Of a stretch of DNA of 40,074 nucleotides, positions 26,760 to 35,684 are shown in pieces (the first letter of the stretch is position 1; the number at the start of each line of letters is the position of its first letter). The stretch comes from Deltaproteobacteria bacterium (GTDB lineage: Bacteria > Desulfobacterota > Syntrophorhabdia > Syntrophorhabdales > Syntrophorhabdaceae): positions 1-40,074 of the forward strand of contig JAKORG010000027.1 of the NCBI GenBank assembly GCA_029777945.1. Direction: 5' to 3'. The notes beneath the pieces are model-generated. The model was given only the letters and a program-made list of their open reading frames with translations. It was not told the DNA's origin and did no database searches. Position numbers and translations under genes: made by a program.

Positions 26760-27881
26760 TTACTTTCCATCTATCTTTAGTTTAAAGGCAGGTTCTTTCT
26801 TTTCTACCTCATCCTTTGAGATGCCGGACATCTTTATTTTTAGCCTGAGGTCATTGGGGCTATCGGCATTTGCTATGGCATGGTTGTAATCTATAATCCC
26901 CTGCTTGTAAAGGTCAAAGATATGCTGGTCAAAGGTTTGCATACCTTCGTTATACGAAGCAGCCATGGTTTCCTTTAGAAGACCCACTTCACCCCTTAAT
27001 ATGAGGTCTTTTACCCTGGGACTGTCAAGGAGGATTTCAATGGCAGCAACCCTTTTTCCGTCTACTGTGGGTATAAGGCGTTGTGAAATGATAGCCCTTA
27101 AGTTTAAGGATAACTGCATATAAATCTGTAGATGCTTTTCAATGGGGAAGAAATTTAATATCCTCTCTATGGCCTGGTTTACATTGTTTGCATGGAGTGT
27201 GCCTAAACATAAATGGCCTGTCTCTGCAAATGTTATGGCATCTTCCATGGTCTCTGTATCCCTTATCTCTCCTATTAATATTACATCAGGGGCCTGCCTT
27301 AAGGTATTCTTCAGGGCATTAAAAAATGAATGGGTATCGAAGCCGACCTCTCTTTGGGTTACAACACTCATCTTATGCTGGTGCACATATTCAACAGGGT
27401 CCTCTATTGTTATGATGTGCCCCCTTTCATGGGAGTTTCTGTAATCTATCATCGATGTAAGGGTAGTAGATTTTCCACTTCCTGTAGCCCCCACTACAAG
27501 GACAAGACCCCTTTTACTCATAACAATATCTTTCAAAATACCAGGTAAACCCATCTCATCTATGGTCTTTATCTGCGTCTTAATCTGTCTTATTACAAGG
27601 CCAACATATCCCCTTTGCCTGAAAATATTTACCCTGAATCTTCCGAGTTCAGGATAGTAAAGGGCAAGGTTCATCTCCAGTTCTTCTGCAAACTATTTTT
27701 TCTGTTTATCGTTCATAGTTTTATTGGCAATACTTTCTGTATCATCAGCAGTAAGGGGTGGCTCATCATATGGGTAAGTTGAACCTTGAATCCTGAACAT
27801 TGCAGGGACACCTACTGTTATATAGATATCCGATGCATCCTTTTCCACCATGTATTTTAAATATTCTATTAGCTCTGCCAT
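26760..27881 (-). pseudogene. pilU: PilU-like twitching motility ATPase gene interrupted by an in-frame TAG at codon 63
   Basis: Homologue of PilT/PilU retraction ATPases for type IV pili. From ATG 27881 (AAGGTGA site), codons 1-62 encode the family N-terminal domain, beginning MAELIEYLKYMVEKDASDIY. Codon 63 is TAG (27693-27695). The same frame then continues without another stop for 310 residues: FAEELEMNLALYYPELGRFR, Walker A GATGSGKS, Walker B region PDVILIGEIRD, and GTLHANNVNQA. Adjacent PilT has Thr at the aligned position and many PilU proteins have Glu, so a single base change could have made the stop. A restart at codon 70 (27674) would give only a 304-residue protein lacking the N-terminal domain. 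It could be a recent pseudogene, a sequencing error or a readthrough gene. It starts four bases after pilT. Confidence 0.75.
27693..27695 (-). other. In-frame amber codon within the pilU-like gene
   Basis: The plus strand reads CTA here, giving TAG in the pilU-like frame between AAA AAA and TTT. No length change is needed to join the two halves. TAG is also an ordinary stop in this window (LOG, UXS, pnp, gatA, MEMO-AMMECR1 fusion and NuoF genes), so general recoding of TAG is unlikely. Confidence 0.95.
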
Positions 27882-27885
27882 GACA

Positions 27886-28926
27886 TCACCTTGGTTGATT
27901 TGATTGGGGTAACCAGAAGGCAACCTCTTCTCTGGTTACGAGATTTTTCTGGAGTAATTCCATTACAGATGCCTCCATTGTCTGCATGCCTATACCCCTG
28001 CTGGTTTGCATTATAGAAGGTATTTGAGCAATCTTACCTTCCCTGATGAGGTTTCTCACTGCAGGGGTGCCTAACATAATCTCAAATCCTGCAACCCTTC
28101 CTCTCCCATCTTTTCTACGGAAAAGCGCCTGGGTTATAACTGCCTGAATGGATTCAGAAAACATAGCCCTTACCTGCGCCTGCTGTGCTGCCGGGAAGAC
28201 ATCTATTACCCTGTCCACTGTCTTTGGTGCACCGCTTGTGTGTAGGGTGCCGAAGACTAAATGGCCTGTTTCTGCAACAGTCAATGCAAGGGAGATAGTC
28301 TCTAAATCCCTCATCTCGCCTACAAGTATTACATCCGGGTCTTCACGGAGGGCACTTCTTAGGGCATTGGCAAAACTTTTAGTATGAGGCCCTAATTCCC
28401 TTTGATTTACAAGACAATTTTTAGAAGGGTGGACAAATTCTATGGGATCTTCAATGGTGAGTATGTGCCCTTTTTGTTCAGTATTTATAAAATCTATTAT
28501 TGCTGCAAGGGTAGTTGATTTGCCGCTTCCCGTAGGGCCTGTTACAAGGACAAGACCCTTTTCAAGCCTTGCTATGTCCATAAAGACCTTTGGAAGGTTT
28601 AGTTCCTCAAAGGTGGGAATCTTTGTAGGTATCGTTCTGAATACAGCCGCCTCACCTCGATTTTGCTTAAATACATTTACCCTGAATCTTGCAATATCGC
28701 CCAATGCAAAAGAGAAATCGAGCTCAAGGGTCTCTTCAAAGGTCTTTCTCTGCTGGTCGTTTAGTATTTCGTAAATCATATTGTGCACCGTATCCCTATC
28801 GAGGGGTGGCATCTCGATCTTTCTCATGTCTCCATGGATTCTCACAACAGGTGGTTCTCCGGCACTTATATGTAGGTCAGACCCTTTGTTTTCTACCATA
28901 AATATTAGTAGCTCAGAAATGTCCAT
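27886..28926 (-). CDS. pilT: Type IV pilus twitching motility ATPase PilT
   Basis: Hexameric AAA-like ATPase that powers pilus retraction from the cytoplasmic face. The N-terminal PAS-like domain (about 1-100) has GSDLHISAGEPPVVRIHG. The catalytic domain has Walker A GPTGSGKS (130-137), the Asp box TIEDPIEFVH and Walker B PDVILVGEMRD (198-207). The His box is GTLHTSGAPKT. Length of 346 residues is normal. The C-terminal AIRNLIRE-type element appears as PAVRNLIREGK, which the family needs for retraction. An AGGAGAGG site precedes the start. It lies after scpB and before the pilU-like gene. No other pilus genes are in the window. Confidence 0.95.
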   Translation of the reverse strand: MDISELLIFMVENKGSDLHISAGEPPVVRIHGDMRKIEMPPLDRDTVHNMIYEILNDQQRKTFEETLELDFSFALGDIARFRVNVFKQNRGEAAVFRTIPTKIPTFEELNLPKVFMDIARLEKGLVLVTGPTGSGKSTTLAAIIDFINTEQKGHILTIEDPIEFVHPSKNCLVNQRELGPHTKSFANALRSALREDPDVILVGEMRDLETISLALTVAETGHLVFGTLHTSGAPKTVDRVIDVFPAAQQAQVRAMFSESIQAVITQALFRRKDGRGRVAGFEIMLGTPAVRNLIREGKIAQIPSIMQTSRGIGMQTMEASVMELLQKNLVTREEVAFWLPQSNQPR

Positions 28927-28945
28927 AAACCTCTCCTTTTTTCTT

Positions 28946-29464
28946 TTATTTTTCTAACGCCTCAATCTCCTTTAATGTGGGGAGATCTTTTATGCTACTT
29001 AAGCCGTATACCTCTAAAAATTTTGAGGTAGTCCTAAATACCATAGGTCTTCCAATATCTTCGTTTCTTCCTGCAATCTCTATTAATTTCCTATCGAGGA
29101 GTTGTTTAAGTGCCCTTGATGAATCAACCCCTCTTATAATATCAATTTCCCTTTTTGTTACAGGCTGTTTATAGGCAATGATTGCAAGGGCTTCCAGGGT
29201 CGGTCTTGTAAGTTCCACATCTTTTTCCCTAACAAATCTCTTGACCCAATCTTTTAATTCTATTTTTGTCCTCATCTGGTAACCGCCTGCTACATGGGCA
29301 ATAACCAATGCCCTGTCAGATTTTGTATATTCTTCAATGAGTTCTTTTAAGGCATTTTCAATATCTGTTTCTGAAAATTCATCTATTTTTTTAGCCAGGG
29401 CCTTTATGGTTAAAGGTCTGGGCGATACAAATAGAATTGCCTCTATTATCCTTTTAAGTTCCAT
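28946..29464 (-). CDS. scpB: Segregation and condensation protein B
   Basis: Winged-helix dimer that binds ScpA in the Smc condensin. Two winged-helix domains are visible. The first opens MELKRIIEAILFVSPRPLTI. The second contains RPTLEALAIIAYKQPVTKRE and IDIIRGVDSSRALKQLLDRK, the family signature, followed by GRPMVFRTTSKFLEVYGL. Length of 172 residues is on the short side but complete. It overlaps the end of miaA by 11 bases and lies 19 bases before pilT. It is separated from scpA, which is in the opposite-strand translation operon. Confidence 0.92.
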   Translation of the reverse strand: MELKRIIEAILFVSPRPLTIKALAKKIDEFSETDIENALKELIEEYTKSDRALVIAHVAGGYQMRTKIELKDWVKRFVREKDVELTRPTLEALAIIAYKQPVTKREIDIIRGVDSSRALKQLLDRKLIEIAGRNEDIGRPMVFRTTSKFLEVYGLSSIKDLPTLKEIEALEK

Positions 29465-30392
29465 TTTCTAAAAACTGAACCACATCTCTTTTAATTTTTT
29501 CCATATCCTCTGGAAATACATACCACACAAACCCTTTTTCTTTTGAAAACCATGTTAACTGTCGTTTTGCATAGTGCCTTGTAAATTTTTTAATATTTTT
29601 TACCATATCTTCATAGGTTGTTAAACCTTTTAAATATAGTAAAATCTCTCTGTAGCCTATACCGTAAAACGGTTTACACGATTCATTATAGCCCATATTA
29701 AGAATGTTTTTTACCTCTTCTAACCACCCCAGAGAAAGCATATGTTCAACCCTTTTATTTATTTTTTCATAAAGGGTTTTCCTGTTCCCCATCAAACCTA
29801 TCTTCATGGCATTGTATTGTTCGTCCTTAAATCCGTGTTGTCTTTCCATATCTGACATCTTTGTTCCAGTAAGTCTATAAATCTCTAATGCCCTTACCAC
29901 CCTTATCTTATCCCTTTCACTTATTTTTGATGCATAAACAGGGTCTATTCTTTTTAATTCTTCATATGTTTCTTTTGGGTTTTGGGCATATTGGTCCTGT
30001 AAGAGCTTCCTCATTTTTTTATCCGTTGGTATCTGGAAAATTCCATGTAGTAAAATGCGAATATACAGACCTGTTCCGCCTACAATTACGGGGATATGAC
30101 CCCTTGAATGGATTTCACCTATGGTTCTATCTGCCAGTTCTTTAAATCTTCCTGCATTAAAATCCTCATTTGGATTTACAACATCTATTAGATGATGGGG
30201 TATTTTATTTATAGTATCTTTATCCGGCTTTGCTGTCCCTATGTTGAAATATCTGTATACCTGCATTGAATCTGCATTTACGATTTCACCGTTAAACATC
30301 TCAGCAAGATAGAGGGCAAGGTCAGACTTACCTGTGCATGTAGGTCCACCGATAACTATTATCTTCAGTTTTTCATTGTCTTTTGAAAACAT
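29454..30392 (-). CDS. miaA: tRNA dimethylallyltransferase MiaA
   Basis: Adds a dimethylallyl group to N6 of A37 in tRNAs that read UNN codons. The P-loop is GGPTCTGKS (15-23). The substrate-binding block is NADSMQVYRYFNIGTAKP, with DVVNPNEDFNAGRF, and GGTGLYIRILLHGI follows. The C-terminal zinc-finger-like and helical insertion region is typical, ending RQLTWFSKEKGFVWYVF. Length of 312 residues is normal. No ribosome binding site is obvious. A TATAAT element only about 12 bases upstream suggests a nearly leaderless mRNA. It heads the miaA-scpB-pilT-pilU operon and diverges from the PBP1A gene. Confidence 0.95.
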   Translation of the reverse strand: MFSKDNEKLKIIVIGGPTCTGKSDLALYLAEMFNGEIVNADSMQVYRYFNIGTAKPDKDTINKIPHHLIDVVNPNEDFNAGRFKELADRTIGEIHSRGHIPVIVGGTGLYIRILLHGIFQIPTDKKMRKLLQDQYAQNPKETYEELKRIDPVYASKISERDKIRVVRALEIYRLTGTKMSDMERQHGFKDEQYNAMKIGLMGNRKTLYEKINKRVEHMLSLGWLEEVKNILNMGYNESCKPFYGIGYREILLYLKGLTTYEDMVKNIKKFTRHYAKRQLTWFSKEKGFVWYVFPEDMEKIKRDVVQFLENGT

Positions 30393-30411
30393 AGAGATTA
30401 TAAATTATACT
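30383..30411 (+). promoter_or_regulatory. Predicted promoter for the PBP1A / AmmeMemoRadiSam operon, overlapping a divergent miaA -10
   Basis: TTGAAA (30383-30388) and TATACT (30406-30411) are exactly 17 bases apart. The predicted start (about 30418) leaves almost no leader before the ATG at 30421. On the minus strand a TATAAT (30404-30409) overlaps the same -10. Its -35 is weak (TTGCAT at 30425-30430, 15-base spacer). Both genes would have very short leaders. Confidence 0.45.
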
Positions 30412-30420
30412 ATATTTCGT

Positions 30421-32268
30421 ATGTATGCAAGGATTATAAAATTAGCCATAATCATTATTCTGATACCCGCAGTTCTCGGTAGTAGCTTTGGTTATGCACT
30501 GGTGAATTACCTTGAGATCCCCGATGTAAAGGAACTGGAAAGCTATAAACCTAAATCGGCAACAAGGCTTTATACAGATGATGGAACTATGTTTGCAGAG
30601 ATATTTACAGAGAAAAGGATTTCCATACCGATTACCCAGATGCCCGATTATCTTAAAAATGCTTTTATAGCCATTGAGGATGTGAGATTTTATAAGCACT
30701 TTGGAGTAGATTTAAGAGGTATTGCAAGGGCAATATATAGAAATTTATTCAAAGGTCAGATAACAGAAGGGGCATCAACAATTACCCAGCAACTTGCAAG
30801 GAATCTATATCTAACAAGGGAAAAGACCATTAAAAGAAAGATTGAAGAGGCAATACTTGCAGTCCAGATAGAGCGGACCTATTCAAAAGATGAAATTCTC
30901 AATATGTATTTAAACCTTATATATCTCGGGGAGGGTGCATACGGTGTGGAGGCTGCGAGTTATGCGTATTTTCACAAAGGTGCGTCAGAATTAACCCTTG
31001 AAGAGGCGGCAATATTGGCAGCCCTTACAAAATCTCCATCAAAGCTTTCGCCATTTAAAAATCCTGCAAAGGCAAAAGAAAGAAGAGACCTTGTGCTATG
31101 GAAGATGTATGAAGCGGGCTTTATCAGCAGAAAGAAATACGAAGAGGCAATAAAAAAGCCCATAATCCTTGCCCCTTTTAAGGCATATGAAAAAAAGACA
31201 GGCTATTTTATTGAATACGTAAAGCAACTTTTAGAAGACTATGCAGAAACCCCCCAAGATATTTACATAAAAGGATTTAATATAAATACAACGATAAACC
31301 TAAAGCTAACAGAATATGCCTACGAGGCAATAGAAAAAGGGATAGAAGGTTACAGGCAGAGGAATCCAAAAAAGACAGCAATGCCAGAGGTTGCATTGAT
31401 TGCGATGGAGATTAAGACAGGGGATATAAAGGTATTAATAGGTGGTAGGGATTTTTCTATATCCCCTTTTAACAGGGCTACCCAGGCAAAAAGACAGCCC
31501 GGCTCTGCCTTTAAACCCATCATATACCTTTCGGCATTAGAACAGGGATTTGATACAGAACAAATGCTTCTCGACGCACCTATATCATTTGTAAATCCCT
31601 ATACAAAGTCTGTATGGCAGCCGAAAAATTATAAAAACGAATACCATGGTTATGTAACAATGAGAAAGGCGTTAGAGCTATCATTAAATACAGCTACCGT
31701 AAGACTCCTTGAAAAAACTGGTCTGGATAATGTAATAGAGCTTGCAAAGAGATTGAACATAAACAGTAAATTTGAACCCAACCTATCATTGGCCTTGGGC
31801 ACCACAGAGGTTGTTCCTCTTGAGCTTGCTGCTAGTTATGCAACCTTTGCAAGGGGCGGTATATACATTGAACCTGTGGCGATTAAAAGACTAACCACAA
31901 CAGAAGGTGAGCTTTTATACGAGCACGAACCCGATGGGAAAAGGGTTGTTTCTGAAGAAGCGGCGCATGCCCTTGTGGATATCATGAAAGGAGTTATTAA
32001 AAGAGGAACAGCTAAGGCAGCCTCCAGGCTTCCCTATGTCTTAGCAGGAAAGACAGGAACAACAAATGATTTTAAAGATGCATGGTTTGTAGGGTTTTCA
32101 CCACACCTTTTATGTCTTGTCTGGGTTGGATATGACAAGGGAGAGGTTCTTGGTCCAAAGGAATCAGGTGCAACTGCTGCACTCCCCATCTGGATTGACT
32201 TTATGTCAAAGGCCTTACAACTCTATCCAAATGACGACTTTATCCAAATGGAAAAAGAAGAATTTTAA
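30421..32268 (+). CDS. Class A penicillin-binding protein (PBP1A type), bifunctional transglycosylase/transpeptidase
   Basis: Polymerises and crosslinks peptidoglycan outside the inner membrane. Numbered from ATG 30421 (615 residues), one N-terminal membrane anchor spans about 5-30. The GT51 domain (about 55-225) has EDVRFYKHFGVD with catalytic Glu86, GASTITQQLARNLYL and ILNMYLNLIYLGEGAYGVEA. The transpeptidase has SAFK with active Ser362 and Lys365, SLN at 421-423 and KTG at 544-546. The start inside the longer reading frame is chosen because an upstream start would run antisense into miaA and lacks a family match. The protein is short for PBP1A (no large extra domain). Four genes follow in one direction with tiny gaps or overlaps. 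Confidence 0.93.
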   Translation: MYARIIKLAIIIILIPAVLGSSFGYALVNYLEIPDVKELESYKPKSATRLYTDDGTMFAEIFTEKRISIPITQMPDYLKNAFIAIEDVRFYKHFGVDLRGIARAIYRNLFKGQITEGASTITQQLARNLYLTREKTIKRKIEEAILAVQIERTYSKDEILNMYLNLIYLGEGAYGVEAASYAYFHKGASELTLEEAAILAALTKSPSKLSPFKNPAKAKERRDLVLWKMYEAGFISRKKYEEAIKKPIILAPFKAYEKKTGYFIEYVKQLLEDYAETPQDIYIKGFNINTTINLKLTEYAYEAIEKGIEGYRQRNPKKTAMPEVALIAMEIKTGDIKVLIGGRDFSISPFNRATQAKRQPGSAFKPIIYLSALEQGFDTEQMLLDAPISFVNPYTKSVWQPKNYKNEYHGYVTMRKALELSLNTATVRLLEKTGLDNVIELAKRLNINSKFEPNLSLALGTTEVVPLELAASYATFARGGIYIEPVAIKRLTTTEGELLYEHEPDGKRVVSEEAAHALVDIMKGVIKRGTAKAASRLPYVLAGKTGTTNDFKDAWFVGFSPHLLCLVWVGYDKGEVLGPKESGATAALPIWIDFMSKALQLYPNDDFIQMEKEEF

Positions 32269-32271
32269 AAA

Positions 32272-34569
32272 TTGGACAAAAAAAGACTATCCAATCTTAT
32301 TATTTTTACGGTCATTACAGGTATATGTGGCATTGTTAGCCAGACTATACTATTAAGGGAAATGCTCATCCTTTTTTCAGGCAATGAGCTTTCCATAGGC
32401 GTAATAATCGGTTCATGGATTCTCTGGGAGGCAGGCGGTGCATACGTAGGGGGAAAAAGGCATGTAAAGAAAGAATCAAACACAGTCATACTTGTTTTAT
32501 TGACTGTTTTGTTTTCTATTTTATTTCCTGTCTCAATTTATATAACAAGGATTTTCAAGGTTATTGCAGGTATTCCCCTTGATACAGGGGCAGGAATACT
32601 GCATATTTTCTATGCATCATTTTTTATACTCTTTCCCGTGGGTTTTCTTCACGGGATGCTCTTTACCTTTATCTGTTCATTTTTTGGTGACATCTTAAAT
32701 GATAATAAGGAGTCCATTGGTAAGGTCTATTTCTATGAAATGTTAGGAACAATTGTTGGTGGCATTCTTTTAAATTATTTTTTTATCCAGTATTTTAATG
32801 CATTTACCATTGCCGTGTCTTTATCGGCAATTAGTTTTTTATCGTGCCTGCTTTTGACCTTTTCTTTTATGAATTCAGAGAAAAAAGGATATGTTGTGAT
32901 GATTGTTATGTTTTTATTTTTATCTATAATCATGCTTGCCACAGGAGGAACTGAGGCTACACACAATTATTCTGTAAGAAAACAGTGGTCAGGCAGAGAT
33001 GTAATATACTACAAGAATTCCCTTTATCAAAATATAGTGGTAGTTAAAGACCATGAACAACATACATTTTTTACCGACGGTGTTTTTGCAATAACAATTC
33101 CAGTACCAGATGTTACATTTATAGAGGATTTAATACATCTATCCATGCTATCCTACTATAGACCTGAAGACATACTTGTCTTAAGTAAAGGTGCCGGAGG
33201 CATAATCAATGAAATATTAAAGCACAGGACTGTAAAAAGGATTGATTATGTAGAGACAGACCCGGAGTTTTTGAAAACAATAGAACTCTTTTCCACAACA
33301 ACGGTAAAGAAAGAGTTAATTAACTCAAAGGTGAATCTCCATTTCATTGACGGCAGGCTGTTTTTAAAAAATTCCCATTCTAAATACGATGTCATTTTTA
33401 TTAATGTCCCACTTCCGTATACCCTTCAAACCAATCGTTTTTTTACTAAAGAATTCTTTGAAAATGTAAAGGGGGCTTTAAAATTACACGGCATTGCAAT
33501 TCTTACTCTACCAGGTTCTACCACATACTATACATCTGAATTAAAAAATCTCCATGCCTGTATATTAAAAACTATAGAATCTGTATTTTCGAATGTTTTT
33601 ATAATTCCCGGTGATTATAATATCTTTATCCTTTCAAAGATCATAGATTTTATTAATTTTGACCCTCAATGTATGTTAAACAGGCTAAAGGAAAGGCAAA
33701 TAGAGACAAAACTCATAAACGCCGTTTATCTTAAAGATCGCCTCGATATAAAAAAAAGAGAATGGTATATGTCAAATCTAAGTGGTATAAAAACAGGTAT
33801 TAATACAGATTTTTTACCTTCAGGGTTTTTTTATACCCTTTCTTACAATAACCTTCTTTATTCTCCTTATTTGAAACCTTTCTTTGAATGGATAAAACAC
33901 ATAAATTTTATAAAAATACTTATCGGTGTTTTGTCTCTTACCTTTTTATTTTTTACCCTTTCTTTTATATATGAAGGCACACCAATACTTTATTCAATAG
34001 GGACAACAGGCTTGTCATCTATTATACTTGAATTGATACTCATCTTTGCCTTTCAAATTCATTTTGGGTATGTGTTTTATGAGGTGGGTATACTTGTTAC
34101 TGTATTTCTTGGCGGCATTGCACTGGGAGGTATTGCCGCATTGGCACCGTTTATGAAAAGGTTTAAAGATATCAATGCATTTCATATTATCGAATCGTTT
34201 TTTATATTCCTTCCCTTAGGTGTATTTTTAATATTAAAGTTCACAGGCGCTTTTCTAAACACCTGTCCTTTTGTGGTCAAGGCTTTGTTTTTTCTTTTAT
34301 TATTTATATCAGGATTATGCACAGGTATAGAATTTCCAATAGGTAGTCGTCTATACGGAGAGACAGGCAAAAAGGAAAAGACTGTGGCAAACATTGTAGG
34401 CCACCTCTATAGTATTGACCTGATTGGAGGTTGTATAGGCGGTTTTTTAGGCGGCATGGTGCTCTCCATCATAGGCATTTTAGAGGCCTGTATCATCCTT
34501 TCCATTTTAAAAATGGGTAGCCTTTTCCTTTTATTGACATATAAGAAAAACATGGTATTATCTCATTGA
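32272..34569 (+). CDS. Polytopic membrane protein with spermidine-synthase-like (SAM-fold) domain
   Basis: Membrane segments flank a soluble methyltransferase-fold domain. About seven helices lie in residues 8-225, the soluble domain is about 235-460, and six or seven helices lie in 546-757. The soluble part resembles polyamine aminopropyltransferases (RIDYVETDPEFLKTIELF, then TNRFFTKEFFENVKGALK). However, the SAM glycine loop is KGAGG (306-310) instead of GGGDG, and the catalytic Asp region is FINVPLPYT (376-384) instead of D-x-x-D-P. Ordinary spermidine synthesis is therefore doubtful. TTG at 32272 is the likely start, four bases after PBP1A, with a weak AGAAG site. The end overlaps the radical SAM gene. 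The true role is unknown; its neighbours suggest a link to the AmmeMemoRadiSam proteins. Confidence 0.8.
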   Translation: MDKKRLSNLIIFTVITGICGIVSQTILLREMLILFSGNELSIGVIIGSWILWEAGGAYVGGKRHVKKESNTVILVLLTVLFSILFPVSIYITRIFKVIAGIPLDTGAGILHIFYASFFILFPVGFLHGMLFTFICSFFGDILNDNKESIGKVYFYEMLGTIVGGILLNYFFIQYFNAFTIAVSLSAISFLSCLLLTFSFMNSEKKGYVVMIVMFLFLSIIMLATGGTEATHNYSVRKQWSGRDVIYYKNSLYQNIVVVKDHEQHTFFTDGVFAITIPVPDVTFIEDLIHLSMLSYYRPEDILVLSKGAGGIINEILKHRTVKRIDYVETDPEFLKTIELFSTTTVKKELINSKVNLHFIDGRLFLKNSHSKYDVIFINVPLPYTLQTNRFFTKEFFENVKGALKLHGIAILTLPGSTTYYTSELKNLHACILKTIESVFSNVFIIPGDYNIFILSKIIDFINFDPQCMLNRLKERQIETKLINAVYLKDRLDIKKREWYMSNLSGIKTGINTDFLPSGFFYTLSYNNLLYSPYLKPFFEWIKHINFIKILIGVLSLTFLFFTLSFIYEGTPILYSIGTTGLSSIILELILIFAFQIHFGYVFYEVGILVTVFLGGIALGGIAALAPFMKRFKDINAFHIIESFFIFLPLGVFLILKFTGAFLNTCPFVVKALFFLLLFISGLCTGIEFPIGSRLYGETGKKEKTVANIVGHLYSIDLIGGCIGGFLGGMVLSIIGILEACIILSILKMGSLFLLLTYKKNMVLSH

Positions 34570-35684
34570 TGGGTTTAAAAAGAAGGGATTTTTTAAAAAT
34601 CGCAATATTTACACCTTTGGCCTTAAGGCTTGAGGCTAAAGATTATATCCACAGAAAAGATAATGGATTAAAAGAGGCATCCTATTACATCCAGTATGAC
34701 AGAAAAAAGAATTTAGTTATGTGTAACCTATGCCCAAGGGAATGCATAATAGAAGAGGGTGAAAAGGGATTTTGTAGGGCAAGGAAAAATATAAAAGGCA
34801 AACTCTATCCCCTTGGATACGCTAAACCCTGTGCAGTGCACATTGATCCTATTGAAAAAAAGCCTTTTTTCCATGTCCTACCTAAGACATTGAGTTTTTC
34901 CATTGCCAGTGCAGGATGTAATCTAAGATGTCGTTACTGTCAGAACTGGCAGATATCACAGGTCTCTCCTGAAGATACTATAAACGAGGATTTGCCCCCT
35001 GAGAAGGTAGTAGAGCTTGCATTAAAGAATGGTTCCAAGAGTATTGCCTACACTTATACAGAGCCTACAAATTTTTTTGAATACATGCTTGACACGGCAA
35101 AGATTGCAAAAAAGAAAAATATATTAAATGTTGTCCATTCCAATGGTTTTATAAATCCTGAGCCTTTGAGAGAACTCTGTAAATATCTCGATGCAGTAAA
35201 CATTGATTTAAAGGGTTTTAATCCTTCTTTTTATAAAAAATACTGTGAGGCAGAGCTTACCCCTGTCCTTGAAACCTTGAAAATATTAAAAAAGTCTGGT
35301 GTATGGGTGGAGATAACAAACCTTGTAATAGGTGGTCATAACGATGAGCCTGAGTTAATTGAAAAGATGTGTGAATGGATAAAAAAAGAGTTAGGCATTG
35401 ATGTGCCGATTCATTTCTCCCGTTTTTTTCCCATGTATAAAATGAGAAATATCGCTCCCACACCAGTTAGTGCCTTAGAAAGGGCAAAGGATATTGCCCA
35501 GAAAATGGGTTTAAAATATGTTTACATCGGTAATGTCCCAGGTCATGTTGGAGAAAATACGTATTGTCCTGTGTGCAAAAAACCTGTAATAAAAAGGGTA
35601 GGGTATACTATACTGGAGATAAATATAAAAAAAGGGAGATGTAAGTATTGTGGTGAAAGGATAGACGGGATATGGGAGATATAA
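34569..35684 (+). CDS. amrS: AmmeMemoRadiSam system radical SAM enzyme with twin-arginine motif
   Basis: Radical SAM enzyme of the TIGR04337 type, found with MEMO and AMMECR1 proteins; its substrate is unknown. From ATG 34569 (371 residues) it begins MGLKRRDFLKIAIFTPLALR. This carries the twin-arginine motif RRDFLK and a short hydrophobic stretch ending near LEAKD. An N-terminal Cys motif MCNLCPRECI with a later Cys69 precedes the barrel. The SAM cluster is GCNLRCRYC (Cys117, 121, 124). A C-terminal zinc-ribbon-like part has CPVC and CKYC. ATG 34569 overlaps the upstream TGA by one base; a TTG one codon earlier is less likely. It overlaps the next gene by 13 bases. If exported, the enzyme would be apart from cytoplasmic SAM. 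Confidence 0.88.
   Translation: MGLKRRDFLKIAIFTPLALRLEAKDYIHRKDNGLKEASYYIQYDRKKNLVMCNLCPRECIIEEGEKGFCRARKNIKGKLYPLGYAKPCAVHIDPIEKKPFFHVLPKTLSFSIASAGCNLRCRYCQNWQISQVSPEDTINEDLPPEKVVELALKNGSKSIAYTYTEPTNFFEYMLDTAKIAKKKNILNVVHSNGFINPEPLRELCKYLDAVNIDLKGFNPSFYKKYCEAELTPVLETLKILKKSGVWVEITNLVIGGHNDEPELIEKMCEWIKKELGIDVPIHFSRFFPMYKMRNIAPTPVSALERAKDIAQKMGLKYVYIGNVPGHVGENTYCPVCKKPVIKRVGYTILEINIKKGRCKYCGERIDGIWEI

Noticed and set aside
27675-27923. A frameshift separating two pilU halves
   Set aside because: The gap between the two frames is a multiple of three and the reading frame is unchanged; only the TAG codon interrupts it.
30334-30420. Upstream start for the PBP1A gene
   Set aside because: It would run antisense through the start of miaA and the predicted promoter, and the extra residues do not resemble the family.
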